A DNA stretch of 64,000 nt from assembly GCF_900324465.2 (NCBI RefSeq), contig NC_046610.1, positions 18,633,484-18,697,483 of the forward strand. The letters run 5' to 3'. This DNA is from Anabas testudineus (lineage: Eukaryota; Chordata; Actinopteri; Anabantiformes; Anabantidae). This document shows, one piece after another, positions 12,570-25,266 of the stretch. Within the stretch, counting starts at the first letter, position 1; every line of letters begins with the position of its first letter. The position numbers were made by a program, and so were the translations under genes. The notes under the pieces were generated by a model that made no database searches, was not told where the DNA came from, and saw only the letters and a program-made list of their open reading frames with translations.

Positions 12570-13630
12570 AGTACTCTGCAGTCTACAGAGGGCTGAATTC
12601 AAATACACCCTGAAAATTAAAGTCGAAAAATTATGCAGCAGGTTAGTCCATTTTACTGAAATGTAATTCCAGCAACTCAAAATGGTACTCAGTACTTTGT
12701 ATGACCTTCACATGCTTGTATGTATGCCTGACAATGCCGGGGCATGTTCCTAATGAGACGACAGATGATACCCATGGGTATCTCCTCCCAGATCTTGTCC
12801 AAGGCATCACGGAGCTCCCAGACAGTCATTGTGGGCATTGGATGGAACAAAACATAATGGCACAGAGGTGTTCTTGTTGTCTTGTGTCTGTTGTTTAGCC
12901 TGTAGAGGTCTGTGCATCCCTCCATTGACATGCCTCCCCAGACCATCACTGACCCACCACAAAACAGGTCATGCTAAAAGATATGAAAGGCAGCATAACG
13001 TCCTCCATGGCTTCTCCAGAACTTGCATGTCCGTCACGTATTCAGCGTGAACCTGCTCTCATCTGTGAAAAGCACAGGGGCCCAGTGGCAGACATTACAA
13101 TTCTAGTGTTCTAGGGCAAATGCCAATCAAGCTCCATGGTGCTGGACGGTGAGTACGGGGCCCACAAGAGGACATCCGGCCCTCAGGCAAGTCTGTTTTC
13201 TGATTGTTTAGTTAGAGACATTCCCACCAGTGGCCTGCCAGTGGTCATTGCCAGTGTAGGGCTCTGACAGCGCTCATCTTATTCCTCCTTGCACAAAGGA
13301 GCAGATACCGGTCCTGTCAAGGGGTTAAGGACCTTCTACCATTAGTGACACTGACCCTAGCCAAATGCAAAACTAGTGATAAAACTGTCAGAAAAGATGA
13401 GGAGAGAAAAAATGTCAGTGTCCTCCACCTGTAATACAATTCATGTTTTGGGGGTTGTCTCATTGTTGTCCCTCTAGTTCACCTGTTGTTCATTTCATTA
13501 ACATCAAAGCAGCTGAAACTGATTAACAACCCCCTCTACTACGTAACTGACCAGATTAATATCCCAGAGGTTTAACTGACTTGATGCTAAACTCTGATTA
13601 ATAATTGTTCCTTTAATTTTTTTAAATCAG
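12570..13630 (-). mobile_element. Decayed Tc1/mariner-like DNA transposon
   Basis: On the minus strand, fragments of a fish Tc1-type transposase are readable: MMVWGGMSMEGCTDLYRL (near 12949) and IWEEIPMGIICRLIRNMPRH (near 12790). Plus-strand stretches such as the one around GCACAAAGGAGCAGATACCG (near 13292) match my recollection of the same family. The far end, near 13609-13630, reads GTTCCTTTAATTTTTTTAAA, like the outer end of the family. The opposite terminal repeat was not recognised. The transposase is interrupted and has lost its middle, so the copy is dead. It sits between two divergent promoters. Confidence 0.7.
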
Positions 13631-14176
13631 TATATATCGGGCAACTTTATATTTATATTTATAAAATACTGGTCATATAAAAGGATAATTACAACGTATA
13701 AATTGCACTTTCTATATGCACATCTTTAAAGATTAAAGCTCAAATGTCAGAAAGGGACTATTTAAAACTGGTAGCTTAAAACTAAGAAGAATAAGAAGAA
13801 TCTACAACTAAAGAATGAAGTAGTAGAAACAAGTTGACAGTGGCATTAGGCTGTAGAAGTGTTCCTCAGTAACTTGTTACCAGTGTCTCCGTACGGGACA
13901 GACCCTCACCTCATTCTTACCATGCATGTGTCTGGGAGAACCCGCCTCCATGAGGAAATCCAATTACGTTACAACATGCTCTCCAGTTCCTCAAATCTCA
14001 TTGGCTACCTCCCGCATAGAGTGGTCCTATTCACCTGAGTTCCCGTGGTTGTGATTGGTTGCGATTGGCTGTAGTGCCCGCCCACCACGACCTCGTTTGT
14101 CGTATATTGCTCCTCCGATTGGAGGCTGCTCTGTCACTCATCTCGGATATTAAGGAAGGGGGTGCAGACTGCCAAG

Positions 14177-16548
14177 ATGAAGCACTACGAGGTAAGCAGG
14201 CGCTGCGAAACTCGAAACCGTCAATGGGGCGCTTTAATTTAACACATCACTCCAATTCATGTGATTCCTGCTTGTGTAAACTGCGGCACAGCGCGGAAAC
14301 TTTACGGCTTTAACTGTGAGCACGCTGCAGTAACGCCGCCTGTCGCGGGCTGGCGGCTGTGACCGGGCTGTTGTGGCCTGTCGCGCATGGAAATGAATGG
14401 TTGTGTTGAAAGTCAACCTCTGCCAAGTTATGAGGAGCCATACAGCGTTGTGGGCTCGTTAAGATACCATGGGAATCTCTGCATCTCTTCAAGCTAAAGA
14501 TAGACTCCCTTGTGTAGGATAATCCTCGGCATCACCGCCATCTCTGGCTTGAACGACTCACTGCGCTTTTTATCTAATTATTACCCAATAATGCAGGTGA
14601 ACGGTCAAATGCGCAGTCTCACCCCACTTGGTGTGGGGTGCGTCTTTATTGATGACTTACTATTGTGGCTTGATTTTTTTATTTATTTATTTTTTTATTA
14701 AATAATAATGTGTAAAGTCCCTTATGCTACACAGCCACTGTACTACTGAAAACTAACCTAAATGTGACCAAATGGAGCCATGTACACCTACAACTCATCA
14801 GACAGGATTTGAAGCAGTCTGGATCCTCCGGTTCCCCTTCTTTCTCTAGACAGATGTGCCTTTTGCAACCTATGGTGATGCAATCTTTAGATAAGTGTTC
14901 ACAAAAAACGCAGAAGAACTGATTTCACATTTCTGACAACTTCAACAACAATAGTGATCAGAACATAAATGACACCTATGCTCTTAAACTTCAACTTTAT
15001 TTCTTAACGCACGATTAAATAAAAAGTAGAGAAAGAGAAGCTGATGGGTTGAATATGCTTTGCAGACTCGCAGTTGCAGTAAACCCAAGTTCATCAGGTC
15101 GGAGTATGGTGTGACAAAGTGCTACTGTAGTATGTAGGTGCAAAGGTTTTTGTGTATGAGAACAGAGAAACTGATAAATTGTTGCCAATAAATCGTTGGT
15201 ATTGTTACGGCTACGACAGGTTTACAGGAGGACAACAGGCCTATGTGATCACACAAGTGCAAGAGTGTATGCATTCTTTAATATTTTTTTTACCAGATCA
15301 GGTTTAAAAAATTTGCCAGAAATCTAAATCTATTTAATTTAGTTTCTGTTATGTACACATTATAGCCTACACTACACCCTTTACATGGCAAAATATATCA
15401 AAACAGACATTTTATCAAACTAAAAGTATTTATTTATAAAGTACATAAATAATAAGTATATTTTAAGCCTTAATCAACCTGTAAATATTTTCAATTTGGG
15501 TCAGTAGTCCAGTTTGTTCATAGTTTCATTACATTTACACCAGACAGCACCAGTCTCACTGTTCTGACATGTGTATAAAAACCACAGACACACTACAGAG
15601 CAAAGAAACCAATAAAGTATTCATTATAAACACGTCCAGACTGTCAATCAGTCCAAACACATGCCTTCCAGATCTCAAAACTGGTGTCTTACCTTTGGAG
15701 GAAACTAAAAGTCCACTGTCACAATTACTAGCTGCTTTCTCCCCGCTTCACTTTCACCAGAGTGAATTACAAGCTGTCACCAAACTGTGGCTTTATATAG
15801 GTGAGATGGGGGCGGTACAGTGGCAGCGGGATCGACTGACCGTCTCGACTGCAGTGTCATGTGTCCTCCTGTGCACATGAATGTCTCATTTGCACAGTAA
15901 TAAAGCAGTTCAATTAAATTACTTTAAAACCACTGCTGAAAGTTATCAGGAGTTGATACGTTCTTTTAATTATTTCATTTTATTCAGTCACAAACTAACA
16001 AAATCCAGAAATGCAAATACACGTTTTTGGTTTTATTTATTTCAGGACACAGAACTAAATGGCTACAAAGCCCTATTCAAATCCTACTATATTGGTCCTA
16101 GATATTGTTTTTTCTCCAATTGCATGTGATACAGTAAATCACACTTCAAATATGAAAATGAATGAAAATGCTGGTTTCTACTAAAAAAAAAGAAAAGAAA
16201 AGAAAAATATTAAATTGAAGGCACAACCCTGTCGAAAGGTGGCGTTTAAGTGATGTTGATTGAAGTTAACAAATTTTATGTCATATAGCCATCTTTTCAA
16301 GTCCATAAATAGAATAAATATCCAGTCTAAAGCTCCATGTAGCCACTTGTGACTAAATGTCTTTCATTCATTATGGAAACTGGACCCTGAGTACTTGTCA
16401 TCAGAGAGTCGAAGGGGAGGTGGAGTTGGGCTTCACCAAGGGGAATGCCCCAACTTAAGCCTTCCCAGGCTGGAGTATTATCACCTTATGGTGGGTGGAA
16501 AGGGTGACTAGTGTGTGACTGAGTGGTCTGGCTGTAGTTTAAAGTGAC

Positions 16549-16591
<43 letters not shown>

Positions 16592-19500
16592 CATTACGGC
16601 ATGACGACACCCTTGCTTCATCTACATGAACTAGTGGTCACCAGTGAAAAGTATAAAGGGTGAACCTATGACATCATTCCAAAGGTGCACATAGGCAGGT
16701 GGTTTCTGGTCTGTAGGTAAACATGTTTATATTTGGCATGGGAAAGAAAGCAAGGTGGGCAAACAAGGAGGGGGACAGGGGCTGTCATAACATCTCTGCT
16801 GCATCTTCCTTCTTGGACAGGGGTTGAGAGGTGTTGGGGTCATGAGGCGTCCCTTTTTAGGATGGGAGTTATATTTCAAAACGAAGTCATTGCAGCTCTG
16901 AAACTGCTGCACTGTGTGTGTGTGTGTGTGTGTGTGAGTGATACACACATATGATAAACTGTACAGACAGACTGACAGTTTACTAGTGGGGTACTGGGCA
17001 TTCCTTTGTATGCAACTGTGCACACACGTGGCATATGTCTGCGCGCCCGGGGTTGGCTGGCAGTTAAATAAAGCAGGGATCCAGAAGTGGAGGAATGACA
17101 GAGGGGTAAAGAGGGAGGGAGAGTGAGAGAATGACAGAGAGGAAGAAGAACAGGGAGGGGCAGAGGAGTAAGCGGGGGACAGATTTATTTCCACAGCTGA
17201 GTGCTGGATCTGAGATAGACACTGAAGAGAAGAGTGAAGGGAAAGAAGAAGGGAATAAGCTGAGTGCAGGAGGAGGAGTGTGGACATGGATGCCCTAGCA
17301 CTAGAGGCTACAGGGGGCAAAAAGAAGGCTAATGGGGCAACAGTGGCTGCTCCACTACCAGCTCAAGCCCCAGTCAAACGCAAACCTGCTAAAAAAGCTA
17401 AAAAGGCTGTTGTTTTCTTTGAGGTGGAGATACTGGATGCCAAGACCAAGGACAAGCTCTGCTTCCTGGACAAGGTGAGAAATCATCCCTCTTCTTTTAT
17501 TTAAAAAACAAACAAACTGTAAACTGTTTTGTTATTAAACTCATCTTTGTCAGTAGTTCTTTTAATAATGTTTGTGCCTGTATGTTTACTAAATGCAACA
17601 GGTGCTGGTCTTATATTACAATAAATCGTCGGGCATTTTCTAGAACATGGTCGCGTTGTTGGAGTTGACTGAGAGTGAGGGGGTGTTACACTCGCTGTAA
17701 ATGAAACAGTGGAGCACCTTACAGACGTGCGACACAACACTGCTGGATTATGTTATCTGGGCGACGTAGTGAGTTGATAGCATGCACACATTATCGTGGA
17801 TGTATTTGTGTGTGTGGTCAATGAATGGGCAAAAAACAGTTTACCTATCCACTTCCTGCAACGTCTTCATCAAATGTTTTACCACATGATATTAAAGATA
17901 TATGATTTTGTGGCCCGATACCGATTTTGAAATTGTTGGATATATTGAAAAGATCACTGTTTTAAGGAAATGTGAGATTTTTATACAAGGTGGTGCACTA
18001 TTTGCACTTCTACCACAATGTTTCAGCCATATGAAAAACCTAATCAACCTTTAGGAAATATTGGTAGAAAAGTCATCACGGCTTTTTAATCATACTCTAT
18101 GTACTATATGTTACATCAGTTTGGTACTTGTTGTTGTTGTTGTTGTTGTTGTCACACCGTTTTCTACTAGCTGTTCTATCTCAAGTGACTAAACTAGGTG
18201 TGGCGCAGAATACTGTATAAACTAGATATCCTTGTCCTATCCCCAGAAGCCACCTATGAACTTGAAAGGTTGAATATAGAAATTTAGAAATATATAGACA
18301 GTAGATGTGTGAAGGAACTCCTATTGTATATGCATAATGTCACTCTGTAAAGAGATACAAATGAAAATATAGCTGCCCTTCAACAACCTTCTGACCGACT
18401 ACTGTCTCTAAACGTGTATATTTTTCACATTTTCTGTCTCTAGTAGCTTGTTGTTATATTTATATTTTGTAAAAACTGGTGATGTAAAACCAGATGGAGA
18501 ACAGAAAATGGGAATAAGCAACATTGGTGTTCACAGGTCAACGTACACAAGAAGTCGGTTGTGAAGTCGGACATTTCACGACTCACGTAAAAGTGACCGA
18601 AAGGACCGGCAGTGTATAATTCAAAGGATTCATGAGGGAACACTTTCTTTAGGGCTTGTAGGCAGTGCTTCCTTTGTAGTAGAGCAGAAGTCTTTCTTGT
18701 TATATTTGTAGCATTGAAGCAGTGCCAGTTTTTGCTGACTACAATAGACCTTCACACTATAGCCACTAGACCTACAGTGGCTGTAGTGTGCCATTGACTG
18801 ATGCAGCTAAGCTGTGTGACATGCAGCACTAAAGGTTATCACCCTTGTATTAGCCAAATTTATTTTGATTTGACATATAAACCCATTGTTTTTATCAGGC
18901 TTATTTGTTGTAATTAGTACTTAACCTGCACTGTTATTAGACAGCCTTAATATGTGAGCCCGCTGGCTGTAAAGTCAGCATTAGGAGGGTTTAGGGTAGT
19001 GTCAGCATGCGGCCTACTTGTGTATACAGTTGCATTACGCAAGTTTACAGTGGTGTTACCCTGTCAATTAGGGCCGGCTCAGGTTGTCAAAGATTGCTCC
19101 TCTAGGTTGCTAAGGAAAAGGTGCCATCCTTAGTGAATTATAGCTTGTTGTCAGTGTAGCACATTTACCATGTGCTACACACCATCTGCAATGTTATCAG
19201 GACTGGAGAAGCGGCTTCAGACGTGACGGCTACAACTGTAGCTGTAGGAACTGATCCTGGAGTAGGCTAACAGAGCCAGGCTGAGAGACTGTTAGAAGTA
19301 AAGTCCCATGTCATGTCCGGTTCAGGGTGTGTGGGACAGACTTGGTAAACTCGATGCTTAATGGAGTCCCTAGAAAGAGCGGGGGGCCACAGGGTCATAG
19401 AAGCGGTTTCTCAGTGATGTCATCCTGCTGAAAATGGCCTGTGAACAGAAGCCAAGACACGGACAGTGCTGGGTTTCTTCAGTCTGCTACAAATGGATAA

Positions 19501-22500
19501 TGCAGTGAGTGAGTGAATAAAAAATGTGTTGATCATGTCATTTCTTGCTGTTCTGTTGTAAGCATTAAGAGTTTTAGTTTTAGTGAAGACACTTGCACTA
19601 GTTTCTTTTAAATGTCCAGTCCTCCTCAAACCTTTTGCTTTCAGTGGTGGTGGATGTCACCCATCAGGAAACTGTGTTAACACTCACTGTGAAAATGTCT
19701 AATTGATGCCTCTTCTGCTGTGATGAAAACAAACAAAAACATCAAAAGACAGTCTTTGGGGAAAGTGTACTTATCTGTTGTTCTCTTACCTCTGAGCCAT
19801 GTGGCAGACGATCCTGTTGTAGGCAGGTTTTACCTGGAGCAGTGAGATCATTTAATTTGAGTTTATACTGGATAGTGTCATGCAGCTTTTTGTGCAGTTA
19901 TGGTTAATTAACTATTGACCAAAAGCTCAATAGTTAACATTAATGACCCTGAGACATGTGCTCCTGTGTTCACTGTTGTTACGGCTCAATTGTAGATTTT
20001 CCACTGAATTTTTTAAGACGCAGTGTTTATGTACTAAATCTTTTAGTGTAATGTGGACTTTCATACACCTACTGTAGTTGGTTATCAGTACATAGTGACA
20101 TGTACCAAAGTTTAGTGAGCATTCCCGTAGAAGCCCCAGTGATCATTTTAAAAGATATTTTGACCTTCAGTATCACTGAGTCTTAACAGAGGCCACGGAG
20201 CTGTACTGTCCTAAATCTGGTGGGGCCCCTTGACAGACAACCCCACTCTCTTGCCCTAGCCCAGAGCACTGACCTACCATACATGTGAATGGACACAAAA
20301 CACTTTAAAGCTGATTGGAAATCCTTCTCTCACCCAGGCAAAGAATAAATGCTTGGCAGCTTAACCTGGCCTTATATCTGCATGGCATGTGCTCAGGCTC
20401 AGGTTGAGCTGCAGTGGCTGGCACAACTGCCTTGATGGGCAGCTTCATCAGAGAGCCAGGACTGCTCCGTTATCGAGCCACCATAATTGTGCAAGTCCAC
20501 TAATCTCAGCAGTAGCCACTGGCTCACTTCTATCCAGTTCAGTTTACAGGAACAACGATGATCTGCCAAGAAAACCACTAGAGCCAGCCTTCATTGGATG
20601 GACCTCTGCCCATGCTGCCGACTATATATATAAGCATTTCTACAGCATCCTCCCTCTGAACTATCAGCGCCACAAAATTCACAACCCACCGTACAACAAC
20701 ACAGGATCAAGCTTTAGATTAGTGACCGCTGTCTCCTGAGGAACTGGGATGATTTCCTGAATCTACTCTCACTTACTCGTTTCTTCTTCCTGCTGTGAGG
20801 CCACAGTGCTAACCACAGCCCACATGAATCATCTGTTAATATTTTATTCAGTAAAAAGGTTGAAAATCCTATGTGCTGGGTAGAGATATAGTTTGATTAT
20901 GTTATTTATTTACATGAATACATTTTTAGTGAATTCAAATGTACCCACTTACAGGCAGACTTCTTCAGGTAGATCATCTTGGAGACAGACTTGTTCTATA
21001 CTTTGATAAAATGTGCCAAAGTGAATCTACACATGGACAAAAGGGCATGCTCCCATCTGTCATCATTTAACATTTAGCAGAAATGGAAACACACAAGTTG
21101 CTCTTAGGATGACTCCATTCTTTTCTTATCTGCTTCCATGTCCCACACTTTGCTTGAGATAATTGGTGTGGGTCATACCACAAAATTGATTTATCTTTTC
21201 CACATGATACCAGGCCTTGATCACTAATATGAGTAACGATATGTTTTACTGAGCTGTGGTTGAAAGCAGCTAATGTACTATCATGGAAGAAAAAGGACTA
21301 TTTCATAATTTCTGAAGATAAATCATTGTTCTTAAGCTAGTTGTAAACATTTTAACAATGTGAAATTGAATGTGGGATCAACAATCTAATTTTAGATTAT
21401 TTATTTAAAAACAATAACTGAACCACTTGAAGCTCATAGCTAACTGCTTTGTGATCTTTGATTATATTTTAGATCTGGTCTATTACTCTCTGCAGCATCA
21501 GTGTGATTTCTGCACTGTTAACATCAAATCTATTGATGTTGGGATGTGTCATGTACAGATGCTATTGCAGGGTTTTCATAAGACTGCGTGATGACTATCG
21601 CACACACAATAACATTCCTATAAAAATTAACTAAGGAATGGATGATATCAACCTCTGTATGTGTGTTTAAAGGTCCTGAAAGTAAAGTGTACATTTTCGT
21701 AACCTACTAAAATGGAGCTCAATTCTATCAAGTTAGTTAATAGTGTTTTAAAAATTGTACACATCTAATGTAGACTTAAGATCAGTCTTTAAAGAGACAC
21801 CTTTAATACATGTTAGAAAAAGTCTGGTTTGCAACATAATTAAACTACTATATAACAAAATAATGTTGGTGTAACATTTAGTAAAACCGAGGGTAGAGGG
21901 GGGAAATTACCAGTTATATTATATTATATTACCATTGACCTTAACTTGCAGTCAATGTTAATATAAAGTCTTGCAATAGACTAGTTGGCGTAGGGCTGGA
22001 GAACTAGAACTAGAGGCAGTGATGCTCTGTTGGCTTTGTCTTAGAAAAAAGTCAACTACAATGGGCACAGAAACAATGATTTTTTACTTTTTTGTTTGCA
22101 GCTGCGCTGAATGGCGCCACAACCAAAGAGGGAGGTGTAGCTTTAGGTGACTTGTTTATATTTAGGCGAGTTAGGCCATTGTTGGCAGCCTGGCACAAGG
22201 TCATGTACTTTGGCATTGACCATGTATGTGTGTGTGTGTGCCGAGATTCTGTGAAGCACTAATGCCAACTGTTGAATAATGGGTGTGTAGGCACAGCCGG
22301 AGTTAAATTTATCATCATGAATGGAGAACGGGGTTATTAACTGTTCCTTTGTTTGTGTGCATGACTACATGTCCCTCCACTTATTTATTGTGGTCTTATT
22401 TGTAGGTCGAGCCAAATGCCACTATTGGAGAGATCAAGTCTATGTTCCACAAGAGCCGTGAGTGTCCCCTACAAGTGACAGCATGTAGAATACACACTTT

Positions 22501-22685
22501 CTGTCCTGCCTTTAGATGTCTGAAGTATTTTTTGTCTGTTTCAGATCCTCAGTGGTACCCAGCCAGACAGTCCATTCGCCTTGACCCCAGTAAGCCAGGC
22601 CAAGTGTTTGTTATCTAATCTGTATAATTAAAGTGAATTTCTCTCTACAGTCAACTTTTAATATACTGTAGATCTAATTAAGTAA

Positions 22686-22716
<31 letters not shown>

Positions 22717-25266
22717 AGAGGGGAAGTCTTTGAAGGATGAGGATGTCCTGCAACATCTTCCTGTGGGAACCACAGCAACCTTCTACTTCAGAGACCTGGG
22801 AGCCCAGATTAGCTGGGTCACTGTGAGTACAACACAGAGCTTGGCCAAAGATGTGTGTCACAGTCAGAGGGAATGAGTCAGTCCTGACAAACCCACATAC
22901 ATCAGGGTGTGGGTGGGATCATGTTGAACTAAACTGACATTTCACACTGGGTGAAAACGGTGGGTGTGTGTTGGGCAGAAGTTTCCTCCTGCAGAGAGAT
23001 TTATTTGCTGCAGTCAAGTCCAGTGTTAAAGTTATGACTCTGCTGGGAATTGGAGTGGAGGCACAGAGTTGGTGAGAGAGACTAGAGACAGAACAAGCTG
23101 GGGGCGATGATGTGGTGTATTTATTTATTATGGTCTAGCCAATCTACTGTATCAACAAGGCCACAAGATGGCTACAGTGGCTAAAATGACAAGTATGTGC
23201 TCAATGCCTCCAAGGCTCTGACTTCTCCTGTCCTACTTTCTTTTTTCAGGTCTTTCTGACAGAGTATACTGGTCCTCTGGTCATCTACCTGATGTTCTAC
23301 TTCAGGGTTCCTTTCATCTATTCACCCAAATACGACTTCACCACCAGTAAACATTGGGTCGTACAGTGAGTGTCTTCACAAACCTCAATGAACTGTTTGT
23401 ATAAATGGATTTGTACATTTACATGAGCTGCAGAGGTGCAGGTAGATAGATTTTACTACCTGTGGACTGAGCAAGCATAGCCGTTTCCCTCAGTCACCAG
23501 TCTTTATGCTAAGCTAACTGGTTGATAGTTAACGCTTAATAGTTTTGTTCTCATTAGCAGGATGCCATGGTGGTAACTGAAGTGTCTCTGCTTTTTCCAG
23601 TCTCGCCTGTATGTGTCACTCTTTCCACTATGTTAAGAGGCTGCTGGAGACGCTGTTTGTCCATCGGTTCTCTCATGGAACAATGCCGTTACGCAACATC
23701 TTTAAGGTGAGACGGATTCTTCTGACTAATGATATTGAAAAGGTGTGGCTCTACCACCATCAAGTCTCGCTGAAAATGTCAAAATCTTTGTTTCAGAACT
23801 GTACTTACTACTGGGGCTTTGCAGCATGGATGGCCTATTACATCAACCACCCCCTGTATACACCACCCAGTGAGTGCACATGCAGATAGTAAACCTGAAA
23901 CACAACACTCTAATACACATTTTGTCATTGTCACCGTCACCATTACTATGTGTTAATTGTATCTTGTTTCAGTCTACGGGGAGCAACAGATCAGAATTGC
24001 CCTCATCATATTCTTGGTAACAATCTTTCTTCCCTCTGTGTATTCTCTGGTTTATCAAGCACAATTTGAATTGTCTAATAAACATAAATACATGTACAAA
24101 TACATAGTATTGTTTTGTCTAAATCTTGTTGATCCCTACAAGTAAACAAGAGTTCTCTCAAATATAGGACCTGTTTTAAATTGTCATCAGCTTTTGCACA
24201 CACATCTTCTCAATTCTCAATGTTTTCTTTCTTAGTTCTGTCAGATCGGCAACTTTTCAATCCACATTGCTCTTCGGAACCTCCGTCCACCAGGTACACT
24301 CCTGCAGCACCTGTACTAATTCATTTTACCCAAAGAATTCCTATGGAAATTATTTATTTACAAACCTTAATTGCAAAAAATCTGTGATTTGATGGAATTG
24401 TTAGAACATTTATCTGACAAAAGTACATTTTGCATTTTGCAATTATAAGGAAGTTGGAAGAGAGGAAAAATAAGAAAGCTTACACTGTTCATTCCGATAT
24501 TAGGTTAATTGGTGATGTGACATTATTGTGATTATGAAGTAAGCATCCACCAAAGGCTTAATTTTTGGAAGCTAATATCTACTTGCAGATACATCATTAA
24601 TCAGTATGTTTACATATAAAATTATCACATCAGTCTGTTGATGCAATTTAAAAAATAAAAGGATTTGATATGACTTTTCATTCTTCATCCAGGCTCTAAG
24701 ACCAGGAAGATCCCCTACCCAACCAAGAACCCCTTCACCTGGATTTTCCTGCTGGTCTCCTGCCCCAATTACACCTATGAGGTAAAGTGTTTTGGTCATC
24801 ATAGGTGCTGAAATGGTTTTTGTCTCTGAACGGGAAGTGGATTTCTAGGAAAAAACAAAAAACAAATATCAAATCTAGTTTTAGGGATTTACAGTGTGGG
24901 TCTTAAGTGTCTCAAGTTGTAGTAGATGGTAATGTCTCACCTGTAATGAACCATGTACCATTAAAGTTAAAAGGTTTTAATGTTGCAGCTGTCATTACTA
25001 TATATATATATGTGCCCAGATGCCCTCACTTTTACTATACGGAGTTATTTAGATAAAAGGGTGATGTATCATCCCTCGTCTTCCTCTCTTAGCTGGGCTC
25101 CTGGCTTGGCTTCACACTGATGACCCAGTGCCTGCCGGTGGCTTTCTTCACCTTGGTGGGTTTCATCCAGATGACTGTCTGGGCCAAAGGGAAGCACCGC
25201 AGCTACCTGAAGGAGTTCCGCGACTACCCTCCTCTCCGCTCACCCATCCTGCCCTTCATCCTGTAG
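14177..25266 (+). CDS. tecr: Trans-2,3-enoyl-CoA reductase
   Basis: ER multi-pass enzyme that uses NADPH to reduce trans-2-enoyl-CoA in the last step of the very-long-chain fatty acid elongation cycle. Short-form exons: 14177-14191 (MKHYE), 17424-17474, 22406-22457, 22545-22589, 22719-22822, 23250-23365, 23601-23706, 23797-23869, 23973-24016, 24236-24293, 24693-24781, 25093-25266. All phases agree and the product is about 308 residues, as in human TECR. The first four exons give a ubiquitin-like N terminus. Hydrophobic segments follow (e.g. [20 protein letters not shown]). The C terminus is the steroid-5-alpha-reductase-type domain with [18 protein letters not shown] and [13 protein letters not shown] long alternative start exon is listed separately. 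Polyadenylation signal at 25955-25960. Assigned with high confidence; a or b paralogue not resolved. Confidence 0.96.
14192..17285. other. tecr intron between the two first exons
   Basis: 3.1 kb with no recognised protein gene. It holds a possible minus-strand TATA promoter with a spliced short transcript (see findings, 14985-15803) and TG repeats at 16551-16590 and 16913-16936. A plus-strand frame of 103 codons at 15569-15880 has no recognisable domain and probably occurs by chance. Confidence 0.45.
16551..16590 (+). repeat. (TG)20 microsatellite in a tecr intron
   Basis: Twenty perfect TG units. A second run of 12 units is at 16913-16936, some 360 bases away. Confidence 0.95.
17286..17474 (+). 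CDS. tecr: Alternative long first exon of tecr
   Basis: An ATG at 17286 opens a frame starting [17 protein letters not shown], followed by an Ala/Pro stretch, a basic [10 protein letters not shown] block and then [20 protein letters not shown]. It runs without interruption into the shared tecr exon and uses the same donor after 17474. The short MKHYE exon instead splices to an acceptor inside this exon (cut after 17423). The exon is therefore first-plus-shared in one isoform and trimmed in the other. The upstream 17100-17285 is purine-rich (GAAGAAGAACAGGGAGGGG-like), plausible as a second promoter or 5' UTR. The lysine-rich extension could alter targeting, which is inference. A GTG GAC pair just upstream is not needed as a start. 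Confidence 0.75.
17475..22405. other. Long tecr intron
   Basis: 4.9 kb intron with no recognised exon. It includes a (TTG)8-type tract near 18128-18151. An open frame of 116 codons at 20389-20739 shows no domain or splice support. I see nothing else of note. Confidence 0.5.
22686..22713 (+). repeat. (GT)14 abutting a tecr splice acceptor
   Basis: Fourteen GT units run straight into TTTTAG, the acceptor of the tecr exon 22719-22822, and replace most of the normal pyrimidine tract. Confidence 0.9.

Larger units (their letters stand above)
11564..14176. other. Divergent dnajb1/tecr intergenic region
   Basis: 2.6 kb between the two start codons. 11564-11830 is GC-rich dnajb1 promoter. A 20-base A tract lies near 11917-11936. 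A decayed Tc1-like transposon occupies about 12570-13630. 13900-14176 is the GC-richer tecr promoter, with several ATTGG/CCAAT-type boxes (e.g. near 13999, 14054 and 14118). No other gene recognised. Confidence 0.6.

Noticed and set aside
15569-15880. 103-codon plus-strand frame in the first tecr intron
   Set aside because: No recognisable protein. The stronger signals in this stretch (TATA box, donor) are on the opposite strand.
20389-20739. 116-codon plus-strand frame in the long tecr intron
   Set aside because: No domain, no splice context and low-complexity composition; could be chance or an old repeat.
14192-22405. Intronic microRNA in tecr (human TECR hosts an annotated one)
   Set aside because: No hairpin with a mature sequence that I recognise was seen; a folding scan would be needed.
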